The translations under genes and the position numbers were made by a program. The notes under the pieces were generated by a model that saw nothing but the letters and a program-made list of their open reading frames with translations, did not search any database and was not told where the DNA came from. From Pseudomonas sp. PDM05 (lineage in GTDB: Bacteria > Pseudomonadota > Gammaproteobacteria > Pseudomonadales > Pseudomonadaceae), in assembly GCF_014851685.1 (NCBI RefSeq), contig NZ_JACVAC010000001.1:434001-498000 (forward strand): a stretch of DNA of 64,000 nt, written 5' to 3'. Below are positions 23,945-33,441 of the stretch, piece by piece (within the stretch, counting starts at the first letter, position 1; every line of letters starts with the position of its first letter).

Positions 23945-25432
23945 ATGAGCGATACTCCGCTGCTGCCTCAAGTCGAAGCATTTTTGCGTCGCGACCACGG
24001 GCTGTTCATCGACGGCGCCAGCGTGCGCAGCCATTCCAGCCAGACCCTGGCCGTGGTCAACCCGGCCAACGGCGAGGTCATTGCCCATGTGGCCGATGCC
24101 GACCTCAGCGACATCGACGCCGCCGTGGCTTCGGCCAATCGCGGCTTCGCCCAATGGTCCCAGGCCGCCCCGGCAACACGCGGCCAGGTACTGCTCAAGC
24201 TCGCCGACCTGCTGGAGCGCAACCGCGAAGAACTGGCGCAGATCGAGACCTGCCAGTCGGGCAAGATCATCCAGATCGCCCGTGCGTTCGAGGTCGACCA
24301 GGCCGCGCACTTCCTGCGTTATTACGCGGGTTGGGCCACCAAGATCAGCGGCCAGACCATCACCCCGTCACTGCCCTCGTTCAACGGCGAGCGCTACACC
24401 GCCTTCACCCTGCGCGAGCCGGTGGGCGTGGTGGTGGGCATCGTGCCGTGGAATTTCTCGACCATGATCGCCATCTGGAAACTCGCCTCGGCGCTGGTCA
24501 CCGGTTGCAGCATCATCATCAAGCCCAGCGAATTCACCCCGCTGACCATCCTGCGCATCGCCGAGCTGGCGATTGATGCCGGGCTGCCGGTTGGCGTGCT
24601 CAACGTGCTGACCGGCGGCGGCCACGTCGGCAAGGGCCTGGTGGAACACCCCGACACCCACAAAGTCTCCTTCACCGGCTCGGTGCCCACCGGCATCGCC
24701 GTGGGCCGCAGTGCCATGGGCGCCGGCCTGACCCGTGCCACCCTGGAACTGGGCGGCAAGAATGCCGCCGGGTTCCTGCGCGATGTGGACGTGGACAAGG
24801 CCGTGGACGGCATCTTCGAAGCCGGTTTCCTGCACGCCGGGCAGATCTGCGCAGCGGCCGAGCGTTTCTACGTGCACCGCTCGCAGCTCGACGCCGTACT
24901 GGAAAAACTCAAGCAGCGCCTCAGCCGCCTGACCATCGGCTCGCCCCTGGACGAACGCACTGAATTCGGCCCGGTCACGCACCATCAACACCAACTCAAA
25001 CTCCTCGGCTACATCGCCCAGGCCCGCGCCGAACACAACACCATCATCCACGGCGGCACCCTGCTCGACCGTCCCGGCTGCTACATCGAACCTACCGTGA
25101 TCCTCGCCAACCATGCCCACGACACCCTGCTCAACGAAGAAACCTTCGGCCCCATCGCGACCTTTTTGCCTTATGACGACGAAGACGAACTGCTCGCACT
25201 GATGAACAGAGGCCCCTACGGCCTCAGCGCCAGCCTGTGGACCAACGACCTGGGCAAGGCCCTGCGCATGGTCCCGGCGATCAACGCAGGGACGTTGTGG
25301 GTGAACATGCACACCCTGCTCGACCCGGCGGTGCCGTTTGGCGGCAACCGGTCCTCGGGGGTTGGGCGGGAGTTTGGCGCAGCGTTCATTGAGGATTACA
25401 CCGAGCTCAAATCGGTGATGATCCGCTACTGA
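23945..25432 (+). CDS. feaB: Phenylacetaldehyde-type NAD-dependent aldehyde dehydrogenase (FeaB/PadA-like)
   Basis: 495 residues, a complete class ALDH. Oxyanion region GIVPWNFSTMIAIWKLASAL; coenzyme loop SFTGSVPTGIAVG; catalytic glutamate in TLELGGKNA; catalytic cysteine in HAGQICAAAERFYVH; C-terminal PFGGNRSSGVGREFG. Close to FeaB/StyD types that convert phenylacetaldehyde (or 4-hydroxyphenylacetaldehyde) to the acid. AGGA precedes ATG 23945. Tandem operator repeats upstream tie it to the FeaR-like regulator. If the substrate is tyramine, its product is 4-hydroxyphenylacetate, the compound handled by HpaX/HpaA/HpaR encoded nearby. Confidence 0.82.
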   Translation: MSDTPLLPQVEAFLRRDHGLFIDGASVRSHSSQTLAVVNPANGEVIAHVADADLSDIDAAVASANRGFAQWSQAAPATRGQVLLKLADLLERNREELAQIETCQSGKIIQIARAFEVDQAAHFLRYYAGWATKISGQTITPSLPSFNGERYTAFTLREPVGVVVGIVPWNFSTMIAIWKLASALVTGCSIIIKPSEFTPLTILRIAELAIDAGLPVGVLNVLTGGGHVGKGLVEHPDTHKVSFTGSVPTGIAVGRSAMGAGLTRATLELGGKNAAGFLRDVDVDKAVDGIFEAGFLHAGQICAAAERFYVHRSQLDAVLEKLKQRLSRLTIGSPLDERTEFGPVTHHQHQLKLLGYIAQARAEHNTIIHGGTLLDRPGCYIEPTVILANHAHDTLLNEETFGPIATFLPYDDEDELLALMNRGPYGLSASLWTNDLGKALRMVPAINAGTLWVNMHTLLDPAVPFGGNRSSGVGREFGAAFIEDYTELKSVMIRY

Positions 25433-25444
25433 CCCCCATCTTTG

Positions 25445-25575
25445 GTAGTGAGCGGGCTTGCCCGCGCTGGGGGGCGAAGCCGCCCCAAATCCAGGCACCT
25501 CAGTGTTTCTGATATACCGCGGTGGCCCGTTTGGGGCGGCTTCGCCCCCCAGCGCGGGGCAAGCCCGCTCACTAC
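25445..25575. repeat. REP pair (BIME), GAGCGGGCTTGCCCGCG family
   Basis: Starts GTAGTGAGCGGGCTTGCCCG and ends CTCACTAC, with internal GGGGCGGCTTCG arms. It sits between the convergent ends of the dehydrogenase and the FMN-binding protein genes, where it could act as a bidirectional terminator. Confidence 0.9.
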
Positions 25576-25615
25576 GAGGCATTGGGGTGGGGGCTGGGTT
25601 GTGGCGACGTCCAGG

Positions 25616-26548
25616 CTACCAACGCCCTGTTCCCAGACTGAACGGCGAAAACTCTGCAAACTGCCAGCGCAACGCCAACGCCGCCGGGCGCTTGACCACA
25701 TGTTCCACGGTCAGCGTCCACAAGCGTTGCGCGCCCTCGAACTCTGCCACCTGCGGCCCGTCGAGAATCAGCGCGGTACGCCCGGCCACCTGCAGCACGT
25801 CCCCGGATTCAAAGTCGATAAACAACAACCCCGCCACCGGGTTCAGCTGCAAGTTGCCCAGGGTGTTGAAGAACAGGTTGCCGGCAAAGTCGGGGATGGT
25901 CAGCACGTCTCCCTCGACCCGCACGAAGCCGGTGTTGCCGCCACGGTGGGAGACGTCCACCGAGCGTTCGCCATCGGTGTCCACGTAGCTGGCGACGAAG
26001 AAGGTGTCGGCGTTGCGGATCAGCGTTTGTGCGCGCTCATCCAGGCTGTCGGAGCGCTCGCTCTGTACGCCGGGTTTGCGCGCAACCCCATCGACCGGGC
26101 GTACCTGGATGTATTTGGGACAGTTACCGAACGAGTGCACCACCGCCACCGAGAAACCCTCGTGATCAAGGCTGCCAATCCGTCCGTTCATGCGGTTGCG
26201 GCGCCGGGTGTTGAGATCGATCCCCAGCACCCCCACCGCCGCCCCTGGATAAAACCCCGCGCGGGCCGGGTCGTTCAAGGGCGGCAGGCTGTCGACCTGC
26301 AAGGTCTGCGGGTCCGGCGAGTGGGCGAACCCCGGCGCGCCTTCCACCATCGTCGCCCACGGGATGCCCTGCGCGTCCACCACGCCCAGCAGCAGGTAGG
26401 GCAACAACGGATAAAAATCTCGGTGTTGCTCCGGCAAATGGTCACGGATCACCTTGGGCCCGACCACCGCCATGCGGTCGGCCACGCCAACGGCGGCTTG
26501 CATCTGCCGTTCACCGGCATGCCAGGGGGAATGTTCGATCGGGTTCAT
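25616..26548 (-). CDS. Pyridoxamine 5'-phosphate oxidase-like FMN-binding protein
   Basis: 310 residues. It resembles the N-terminal domain of PNPOx-like/flavoreductase proteins: YPLLPYLLLGVVDAQGIPWA for the first split-barrel strands, FFVASYVDTDGERSVDVSH and GNLFFNTLGNLQLNPVAGLLFIDF for the flavin-binding core. There is no C-terminal ferredoxin-reductase domain. GAGGTG precedes ATG 26548. The nearest gene is a LysR regulator on the same strand. Substrate unknown; family members reduce or oxidise small molecules with FMN. Confidence 0.78.
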   Translation of the reverse strand: MNPIEHSPWHAGERQMQAAVGVADRMAVVGPKVIRDHLPEQHRDFYPLLPYLLLGVVDAQGIPWATMVEGAPGFAHSPDPQTLQVDSLPPLNDPARAGFYPGAAVGVLGIDLNTRRRNRMNGRIGSLDHEGFSVAVVHSFGNCPKYIQVRPVDGVARKPGVQSERSDSLDERAQTLIRNADTFFVASYVDTDGERSVDVSHRGGNTGFVRVEGDVLTIPDFAGNLFFNTLGNLQLNPVAGLLFIDFESGDVLQVAGRTALILDGPQVAEFEGAQRLWTLTVEHVVKRPAALALRWQFAEFSPFSLGTGRW

Positions 26549-26627
26549 GGCGAGCACCTCAGGTTGTATGTGCCGATGCTGCGCCCCTCTCGCCTGCGAG
26601 GGAATCACCACCCCAGGCAATCCACTA

Positions 26628-27515
26628 TTACGCCAGCTGAAATGCCGGATGCTCGCGCAATGCCGCAACACAGTGATCGACAAAACTGCGCACGCGCATC
26701 GGTGCGTTGCGGCCTTCGCGGTACACCACGTGCACTGGCAACGGTGCCTGCTCATACGCCTGCAACACCCGGCGCAATTGGCCGTTATGCAGGTGCTCGT
26801 GCAGCGGATAGCTCAGGCAGCGCACCAGGCCTGCACCCTGCAGCGCCGCATTGATCGCGCCTTGCACGGTGGCGCAACTCAAGCGTGCGCGAGTCTTGAG
26901 CGGGTAGCCGGGAAACCCCCAATCCACCTGCTCGGCATTGGCGATCAGCCGATGCTGCTTGAGGTCTCGCGGATGCCGGGGTTCGCCGTGGGCGTTGAGG
27001 TAGTCGGGGCTGGCACAGAGGATTTGCCGCACCTGCCCCAGCGGCCGGGCGATCAGTGACGAGCTGGGCAGCTCACCCACAAGGATCGCCACGTCCAGCC
27101 CCTCGTCGTGCAGGTTGGGGTAATAGTCGTGGTAGCGGGCATTGAGGCGCACCTCGGGATAGCGCTGCAGATAGTCGGCCAACACCGGCGCCATCACATA
27201 CCGGCTGAACAGCAACGGCAGGAACACCCGCAGATTGCCCTGGGCCTGCACATGCAAGCCCTTGGCCGATGCCTCGGCGGCATCCACGGCGGCGAGCAGG
27301 CGCAAGCAGTCAGCCAGGTAGGCGCGGCCGGCGTCGGTGAGGCTTACCCCCTGGGTGCTGCGCTCAAGCAATGCCACGCGCAGGCGCGCTTCCAAACGTG
27401 CAACCGCGCGTACCAGGGTCGGGCCCGAGACCTGAGCCCTGCGCGCCGCCGACGCCAGGCTCGGCTGCCCGGCCAGCGCGGCGAACAGCTGCATGTCGCG
27501 ATAGCGCTCCATCAA
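26628..27515 (-). CDS. LysR-family transcriptional regulator
   Basis: 295 residues. N-terminal winged helix: MQLFAALAGQPSLASAARR, LERSTQGVSLTDAGRAYL. The effector domain follows (GNLRVFLPLLFSRYVMAPVL, DEGLDVAILVGELPSSSLIA), of the CrgA-like group. ATG 27515 overlaps the stop of the next LysR gene (ATGA-type), so the two regulators are co-translated. The FMN-binding protein gene starts 79 bp beyond its end and may be in the same operon. Confidence 0.88.
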   Translation of the reverse strand: MMERYRDMQLFAALAGQPSLASAARRAQVSGPTLVRAVARLEARLRVALLERSTQGVSLTDAGRAYLADCLRLLAAVDAAEASAKGLHVQAQGNLRVFLPLLFSRYVMAPVLADYLQRYPEVRLNARYHDYYPNLHDEGLDVAILVGELPSSSLIARPLGQVRQILCASPDYLNAHGEPRHPRDLKQHRLIANAEQVDWGFPGYPLKTRARLSCATVQGAINAALQGAGLVRCLSYPLHEHLHNGQLRRVLQAYEQAPLPVHVVYREGRNAPMRVRSFVDHCVAALREHPAFQLA

Positions 27516-28420
27516 TTGCGCCGGTTCAGGGCGGCGTCCTGGCCCAGGCGCTCGCCCAGAAAATCCACAAAGCTGAGGATCTTGGCCGGCACCCGGGCGC
27601 TCTTCTGGAACACCACCTGGATCGGCAGCGGCGCCGGTTCAAAGGCTTGCAGCACGATCTCCAGTTCCCCCGCCGCCACCAGCGCCGCGACTTGATACGA
27701 CAACACCCGCGTCACGCCCCAGCCGAGCCGCGCCAGGTTGATCGCGGCGTTATTGGCCGAAACCACCAGGCGCGGCTCGATGGGCACGCTGAGCGGCTGG
27801 CCGGCGTCGACAAACGTCCACTCACTGACCAATTGGCTGGACGACGACGTGGCGATCTGAGCGTCACGCAACTGCGCCGGATGCGACGGCCGCCCATGCC
27901 TGTCCAGGTACCCCGGCGCCGCACACACCACACGCCGCACTTCACCGACCTGGATCGCCTGCTGCCCCGGTTCGTGCAGATGACCGATGCGCACGGCCAC
28001 GTCGACACCTTCGTCGGTCATGTTGACCACGCGGTCGACCAGCAGCGCGTTGATCGTGACCAAGGGAAAACGGTCCAGATACGCCCCCAGCACCGGCGCC
28101 ACATACAGTTCGCCAAACAGCACCGGCGCAGTCACCGTGAGGTGGCCACAGGGGATCGAATAACTGCCCGCCGCAGCCTCTTCGGCTTCATCCAGTTCGG
28201 CCAGGATGCGCCGACAGTCTTCCAGATAACGCTGGCCCGCCTCGGTCAGGTGCAGGCTGCGCGTGGTACGCGCCAGCAATTGCGTGCCAATGCGCGCCTC
28301 CATGGCGGCGATGGCCCGCGTCACGCTCGGTGGCGAGGTGTTCAAGCGGCGTGCGGCGGCGGCGAAGCCCTGCTCCTCGGCCACCGCGAGGAACACCTGC
28401 ATTTCGTGGAATCGATCCAT
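27512..28420 (-). CDS. LysR-family transcriptional regulator (CrgA-like)
   Basis: 302 residues: MDRFHEMQVFLAVAEEQGF, winged helix with ARRLNTSPPSVTRAIAAMEA, then effector domain GHLTVTAPVLFGELYVAPVL and DEGVDVAVRIGHL. It resembles the adjacent LysR protein over its whole length, so the pair arose by tandem duplication. A GST gene lies just upstream on the same strand (end 28473). Confidence 0.88.
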   Translation of the reverse strand: MDRFHEMQVFLAVAEEQGFAAAARRLNTSPPSVTRAIAAMEARIGTQLLARTTRSLHLTEAGQRYLEDCRRILAELDEAEEAAAGSYSIPCGHLTVTAPVLFGELYVAPVLGAYLDRFPLVTINALLVDRVVNMTDEGVDVAVRIGHLHEPGQQAIQVGEVRRVVCAAPGYLDRHGRPSHPAQLRDAQIATSSSSQLVSEWTFVDAGQPLSVPIEPRLVVSANNAAINLARLGWGVTRVLSYQVAALVAAGELEIVLQAFEPAPLPIQVVFQKSARVPAKILSFVDFLGERLGQDAALNRRN

Positions 28421-28472
28421 TGTTGATCCTTCTGTGGCTTACACACGTGCTGCCTCGCCAACGGTGTCGACT

Positions 28473-29105
28473 TCAGGCCTGTTGTAGGCCGGCCGCCGTG
28501 CGCGGCATGCCGACAAAACCTGGCAACGCCTCGATGCTGGCCAGCCAGGCGCGCACCTGAGGGTAGTCGGCCAGCGACACATTGCCTTCCGGCGCATGGG
28601 CGATATAGGTGTAGAAGGCAATATCGGCGATGCTCGGCTGGTCGCTGGCGAGGAAGCGGCTTTGGCTCAGTTGCTGCTCCACCAGCTGCAGCAAGGCATG
28701 GGCTCGGCTGATGGCGTCAACCGTATCGATCTGGGCGCCAAACACCACCGCCAAACGCGCAGAAGCCGGACCGACATGCAGTTGACCGGCAGCCGCCGAC
28801 AACCAACGCTGCACACGGGCCTGGCCCACCGGATCGCTGGGCAGCCATTGGCCTTTGCCATATCGACTGGCGAGGTACACCAGGATCGCATTGGAGTCGG
28901 CCAGTACCGTGCCGTTGTCATCGATGGCCGGTACCTGGCCAAAACTGTTGATCGTGGCGAGGAAGTCCGGCGCCTTGTGTGCGCCGTGCTTGAGGTCCAC
29001 CAGGATGAATTCGGTGGGCAAGCCCAGCAGGGACAGCATCAGCTCGACTCGATGGGAGTGGCCGGACAACGGGAAACCGTACAGTTTGATCGCAGGCTGG
29101 GACAT
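28473..29105 (-). CDS. Glutathione S-transferase
   Basis: 210 residues. The N-terminal thioredoxin-like domain starts [19 protein letters not shown], with [20 protein letters not shown] as the glutathione gamma-glutamyl contact (cis-Pro, Asp-Ser). The C-terminal helical domain contains [20 protein letters not shown] with the N-capping box. It conjugates or reduces electrophiles using glutathione in the cytoplasm. The start at 29105 is the ATG next to the domain start. Confidence 0.9.
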   Translation of the reverse strand: MSQPAIKLYGFPLSGHSHRVELMLSLLGLPTEFILVDLKHGAHKAPDFLATINSFGQVPAIDDNGTVLADSNAILVYLASRYGKGQWLPSDPVGQARVQRWLSAAAGQLHVGPASARLAVVFGAQIDTVDAISRAHALLQLVEQQLSQSRFLASDQPSIADIAFYTYIAHAPEGNVSLADYPQVRAWLASIEALPGFVGMPRTAAGLQQA

Positions 29106-29209
29106 GAAAGGCTCCAAAAAGGGGTAATCGACGCCACACATGTTCCACCGCGCCCCGGATCGTTGGAATCACCAGGATTCACAATCCAGCATTTCACCCG
29201 GCGAAACAA

Positions 29210-30082
29210 TCATTCACCAAACAATTCCACGATCAGGTTGAACAAGGTGGTCTTGACCGCGCTGTCCAACTCGGTCCAGGCCAGGCCGGTGGTGGCTTGG
29301 AACGTCCCCAACTGTAACTGGCGCGCCACGCAATTGGCCGGCAGCGCCCGCGCCGCCTGCTGCGGCAACACCCCCACGCCCAGCCCGGCGGAGACCAGTG
29401 CGAGCATGGTGGTGAACTCCCCCAACTCGGAGGCGATCTGCAAGGGCATGCCCACGGCCTGGATAAACTCGTCGTAGAAGCCCGGCGCATAACGTCGCGC
29501 CAGGATGTACACCGGCACCTGGAGCAGGTCGCCGGGGTGGATCGACGCTTGTGCCGCCAAGGGATGATCCGCCGGCAAGGCCACGCAGAAATGCTCGTGC
29601 AGCACCGCTCGGGTCTGCACCCCGGGGTGGGCGGCGGGCAGGCGCATCAGGCCGAAATCCAGCAGGCCCTGCTTTAGCGCCGCAGCCTGATCGGGCCCGG
29701 GCATGTCCTTGAGTTCCAGTTCGATGCGCGGGTAGCGCTGGTGCACCGCGCGGATCAACTGCGGCAACAGGTGCGGCAGCACCGACGACACAAAACCCAG
29801 GCGCACCCGGCCGATTTCACCGCGATTGGACGCCCGCGCCGCATCCGCCGCCCGCGCCGCCTGGTGCAGGGTGGCCTGGGCTTCCGGCAGAAACGCGCGG
29901 CCAGCGTCGGTCAAGGTCACCGAGTGGCGATTGCGGTCCAGCAGGCGCACGCCCAGACCACTTTCCAGCACTTTGATCTGCATGCTCAGCGCGGGCTGCA
30001 CGATCGCCAACTGCGCCGCCGCACGGCCGAAATGCAGCTCCTGGGCAAGCACCACAAAGGCGCGCAAGTGCTTCAGCTCCAT
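29210..30082 (-). CDS. LysR-family regulator, likely of the gntP-idnO-idnD operon
   Basis: 290 residues. MELKHLRAFVVLAQELHFGR, AIVQPALSMQIKVLESGLGV and VTLTDAGRAFLPEA form the winged helix; the effector domain follows. The start ATG 30082 is at the family N-terminus. It is transcribed away from gntP with a 142-bp spacer holding a palindrome (30169-30190). The divergent layout makes it the likely regulator of gluconate/idonate use, replacing the LacI-type regulators that do this in enterobacteria. Confidence 0.87.
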   Translation of the reverse strand: MELKHLRAFVVLAQELHFGRAAAQLAIVQPALSMQIKVLESGLGVRLLDRNRHSVTLTDAGRAFLPEAQATLHQAARAADAARASNRGEIGRVRLGFVSSVLPHLLPQLIRAVHQRYPRIELELKDMPGPDQAAALKQGLLDFGLMRLPAAHPGVQTRAVLHEHFCVALPADHPLAAQASIHPGDLLQVPVYILARRYAPGFYDEFIQAVGMPLQIASELGEFTTMLALVSAGLGVGVLPQQAARALPANCVARQLQLGTFQATTGLAWTELDSAVKTTLFNLIVELFGE

Positions 30083-30168
30083 AAATTTTCCATGGTTATC
30101 ACGAATATTGATCAGCCCATCACAAATGAAAATTGGACGCTGCCGCGCCCCTGCGTTGAAGTAACACC

Positions 30169-30190
30169 CCGTCATACACGATATGACAGG
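30169..30190. promoter_or_regulatory. Palindromic operator upstream of gntP
   Basis: GTCATA-cacga-TATGAC is a perfect 6-bp inverted repeat with a 5-bp centre (30171-30187), extended by partly matching CC/GG bases. It lies 35 bp before the gntP start next to a TATAACAAT that could be a -10 box. Likely regulator binding site, perhaps of the divergent LysR protein. Confidence 0.5.
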
Positions 30191-30224
30191 GCTTGGCCTA
30201 TAACAATGAGAACAAGGAGGCACC

Positions 30225-31577
30225 ATGCTCGGCATGGCTAACGACACTTATCTGCTACTCGATGCACTGGTCACGATTATCGGATTGATATTGTTGATCA
30301 CCCACCTCAAGGTCCACCCCTTTGTTGCCCTGACCGTGGCCGCGGGTTTCTTGGGGCTCACCTCCGGCATGCCCGTGGACAAGGTGATGAAAGCCTTCCA
30401 GGACGGCTTTGGCGGCGTGCTGGGGTTTGTCGGCATCATCCTTGGCCTGGGCACCATGCTCGGCAAGTTGATGGCCGATTCCGGCGGCGCCGACCAGATC
30501 GCCCGCACCCTGATCCGTGCGTTCGGCAAGCGGCGGGTGCACTGGGCGATGATGTTTTCGGCGTTTCTGGTGGGCATTCCACTGTTTTTTGAAATCGGCT
30601 TTGTGCTGCTGATCCCACTGGTGTTCATCGTGGCGCGGCGCACCGGGCTGTCGCTGATCAAGGTCGGCATGCCGCTGCTGGCCGGGTTGTCGGTGGTGCA
30701 CGGGCTGGTGCCGCCCCATCCAGGCCCGTTGTTGGCCATCGGCATCTTCGGCGCAGACATCGGCAAGACGATTTTCTACGGGCTGATCGTCGGCCTGCCC
30801 ACCGCGGTGATCGCCGGGCCGCTGTTTGGCAACCTGATCTCGCGCTATGTACCCGGCACGCCGTCGCCGGAATTGATGGAACAGTTGGCCAAGGAATCCT
30901 CCGGTGAAAACCTGCCGGGCTTTGGTATCACCGTCACCACCATCCTGTTGCCAGTGGTGCTGATGCTGCTCAAAACCTTCGCCGACGTGGCCTTTGCCGC
31001 CGACAGCAGCTTGCGGGTGTGGATGGACTTTATCGGCCATCCCATTACCGCCCTGCTCGCGGCCTTGTTGCTGGCGTTCTACACCTTTGGCGCGGCGCGG
31101 GGTTTCTCGCGCGAACACCTGAGCAAACTGCTGGATGCCAGCCTCGCGCCCACTGCTGCGATTGTGCTGATCGTCGGCGCCGGTGGTGGTTTCAAACAGA
31201 TGCTGGTAGCCAGCGGCGTGGGTGATGTGATCGGGCATATGGCGGTGCGTGCCGAGATTTCGCCGATCCTGCTGGCGTGGCTGGTGGCGGCGGTGATTCG
31301 CGTTGCGACCGGCTCTGCCACTGTCGCCACCATCACCGGCGCGGGCATCGTCGCCCCGGTGATCGGCTTGCTGCCTGGCGTCAACCGCGAGCTGCTGGTG
31401 CTCGCCACCGGCGCCGGTTCGCTGGTGCTGTCCCATGTCAACGACGCCGGTTTCTGGCTGGTGAAGCAGTACTTCAACATGACCGTCGTCGAAACCTTCA
31501 AGACCTGGACGCTGATGGAGACCGTGCTCTCCTTCGCCGCCCTGGGGTTCATCATGCTGCTGTCGTTGGTGGTGTGA
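30225..31577 (+). CDS. gntP: GntP-family gluconate/idonate:H+ symporter
   Basis: 450 residues, 12-14 membrane helices. GntP landmarks: THLKVHPFVALTVAAGFLGL, IILGLGTMLGKLMADSGGA, VPPHPGPLLAIGIFGADIG, and a late ATGSATVATITGAGIVAP. AAGGAGG precedes ATG 30225. It is followed at 20 bp by an idnO-like dehydrogenase and then idnD, which points to L-idonate, 5-ketogluconate or gluconate as the substrate. Confidence 0.88.
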   Translation: MLGMANDTYLLLDALVTIIGLILLITHLKVHPFVALTVAAGFLGLTSGMPVDKVMKAFQDGFGGVLGFVGIILGLGTMLGKLMADSGGADQIARTLIRAFGKRRVHWAMMFSAFLVGIPLFFEIGFVLLIPLVFIVARRTGLSLIKVGMPLLAGLSVVHGLVPPHPGPLLAIGIFGADIGKTIFYGLIVGLPTAVIAGPLFGNLISRYVPGTPSPELMEQLAKESSGENLPGFGITVTTILLPVVLMLLKTFADVAFAADSSLRVWMDFIGHPITALLAALLLAFYTFGAARGFSREHLSKLLDASLAPTAAIVLIVGAGGGFKQMLVASGVGDVIGHMAVRAEISPILLAWLVAAVIRVATGSATVATITGAGIVAPVIGLLPGVNRELLVLATGAGSLVLSHVNDAGFWLVKQYFNMTVVETFKTWTLMETVLSFAALGFIMLLSLVV

Positions 31578-31597
31578 AGCGTTAGGAGAGTGATCCC

Positions 31598-32371
31598 ATG
31601 CAAAACGTTCTAGACAACTTCCGCCTCGATGGCCGCCTCGCGCTGGTCACCGGCTCCAGTGCCGGTATCGGCCTGGCGATTGCCCGTGGCCTGGCCCAGG
31701 CGGGTGCGCGGGTGGTGCTCAACGGGCGCAACCGCAGCACCCTGTGCGACGCGGCGGCCATGCTCACCCTGGAAGGCCTGGAGGTGCACACCCAGGCGTT
31801 TGATGTGACTGACAGCGCGGCGATCCAGGCCGCCGTGACCGATATCGAAGCGCGTCTCGGCCCGCTGGACATCTTGGTCAACAACGCCGGCATGCAACGG
31901 CGCGGGCCGCTGGAAGACTACAGCGAGCAGCACTGGCGCGAACTGCTCAGCACCAACCTCGACAGTGCGTTTCTGGTCGGCCAGGCGGTGGCGCGGGTGA
32001 TGATTGCGCGCAAGCAGGGGCGCATCATCAATATCTGCTCGGTGCAAAGTGAGCTGGGCCGCCCCGGGATCGCGCCGTATGCGGCGAGCAAGGGCGCACT
32101 GAAGATGCTGACCAAGGGCATGGCCATCGATTGGGGCCCCCATGGGCTGACGGTCAACGGCATCGGCCCCGGCTATTTCAAGACCGAGTTGAACGCCAAC
32201 CTGGTGGCCAACCCCGAGTTCAGCGACTGGCTGGTGCAACGCACGCCGAGCCGACGCTGGGGTGACGTGGCCGAACTGGCCGGAGCGGCGGTGTTCCTGG
32301 CCAGCGATGCGGCCAGTTTCGTCAACGGTCATATTCTGTATGTCGACGGTGGCATCACCGCGCAGCTGTAA
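31598..32371 (+). CDS. idnO: SDR-family gluconate 5-dehydrogenase (IdnO-like)
   Basis: 257 residues. Cofactor motif LVTGSSAGIGLAIARGLA, NNAG in DILVNNAGMQRRG, catalytic Ser in ICSVQSELGRPG and YxxxK in YAASKGALKML. Closest in pattern to IdnO, which reduces 5-keto-D-gluconate to D-gluconate. In the gntP-idnO-idnD operon it would complete idonate conversion to gluconate. Confidence 0.82.
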   Translation: MQNVLDNFRLDGRLALVTGSSAGIGLAIARGLAQAGARVVLNGRNRSTLCDAAAMLTLEGLEVHTQAFDVTDSAAIQAAVTDIEARLGPLDILVNNAGMQRRGPLEDYSEQHWRELLSTNLDSAFLVGQAVARVMIARKQGRIINICSVQSELGRPGIAPYAASKGALKMLTKGMAIDWGPHGLTVNGIGPGYFKTELNANLVANPEFSDWLVQRTPSRRWGDVAELAGAAVFLASDAASFVNGHILYVDGGITAQL

Positions 32372-32385
32372 TTTTGGAGAATCTC

Positions 32386-33438
32386 ATGCACGCCATTGTC
32401 TGCCACGCTTCGAAAGACCTGCGGGTCGAGCCCCAGGACGAACCCCAGGCCCTCGCCCCCGACCAGTTGCGCGTGCGCATCGCCCGGGGCGGTATCTGCG
32501 GCTCGGACCTGCATTACTACCAGCACGGCGGCTTCGGCACCGTGCGCCTGCGCGAGCCGATGGTGCTCGGGCATGAAGTCTCGGCGGTGATCGATGCCGT
32601 GGGCAGCGACGCCGGCACGTTCAAGGTTGGCCAGCGGATCGCGGTATCGCCCTCGCGCCCGTGCGGCGCTTGCCGCTATTGTCACCAGGGCCTGCCCAAC
32701 CATTGCCTGGACATGCGCTTCTACGGCAGCGCAATGCCCTTCCCGCATATCCAGGGCGCGTTTCGCCAGAGCCTGGTGATCGAGACCCATCAGGCCCACC
32801 TGCTCGCCGACGGCGTCAGCCTGGCCGAAGGCGCCTTGGCCGAGCCATTGTCCGTGGGGTTGCACGCGATCCAGCGCGCCGGTGCCGTGTTCGGCAAACG
32901 CGTGCTGGTGACCGGCTGCGGGCCCATCGGCAACTTGCTGATCGGCAGCCTGCGCGCCGCCGGTGCCGCTGAAATCGTCGCGGTGGACTTGTCCACCAGC
33001 GCCCTCGCCTGCGCCGAAAAAATGGGCGCCACGCGCACCCACAACATCGCCGACGGTGCCGATGCGCTCAAACGCTACACCGCGCAAAAGGGCTATTTCG
33101 ACGTGATGTTCGAAGTCTCCGGCAGCGCCCAGGCCCTGCGCAACGGCCTGGAATGCATCGCGCCACGGGGTGTGCTGGTCACCGTCGGCCTGGGCGGCGA
33201 CGTGACCCTGCCACTCAACCTGCTGGTCAGCCGCGAAATCGACCTGCGCGGCACCTTCCGCTTCCATCCTGAGTTCGCCCAGGCCGTGGACCTGCTCAAC
33301 CGCCGGATCATCGACGTCACCCCGGTGATCTCCCACACCGTGCCATTTGGCCAGGCGGTGCAGGCGTTTGAGCTGGCGGCGGACAAGAGTCAGGCGATGA
33401 AAGTGGTGTTGGATTTTGGGGTGTCGGATCGGGATTGA
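32386..33438 (+). CDS. idnD: Zinc-dependent L-idonate 5-dehydrogenase (IdnD-like)
   Basis: 350 residues, medium-chain dehydrogenase. Catalytic zinc ligands in GGICGSDLHYY and GHEVS; structural zinc cysteines in PCGACRYCHQGLPNHCLDM; Rossmann motif VTGCGPIGNLLIGSL. The tyrosine-containing DLHYYQHGGFG stretch is typical of IdnD. It oxidises L-idonate to 5-ketogluconate with NAD(P). GGAGA lies 5 bp before ATG 32386. Third gene of the operon; the next gene is convergent. Confidence 0.85.
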   Translation: MHAIVCHASKDLRVEPQDEPQALAPDQLRVRIARGGICGSDLHYYQHGGFGTVRLREPMVLGHEVSAVIDAVGSDAGTFKVGQRIAVSPSRPCGACRYCHQGLPNHCLDMRFYGSAMPFPHIQGAFRQSLVIETHQAHLLADGVSLAEGALAEPLSVGLHAIQRAGAVFGKRVLVTGCGPIGNLLIGSLRAAGAAEIVAVDLSTSALACAEKMGATRTHNIADGADALKRYTAQKGYFDVMFEVSGSAQALRNGLECIAPRGVLVTVGLGGDVTLPLNLLVSREIDLRGTFRFHPEFAQAVDLLNRRIIDVTPVISHTVPFGQAVQAFELAADKSQAMKVVLDFGVSDRD

Positions 33439-33441
33439 GTT

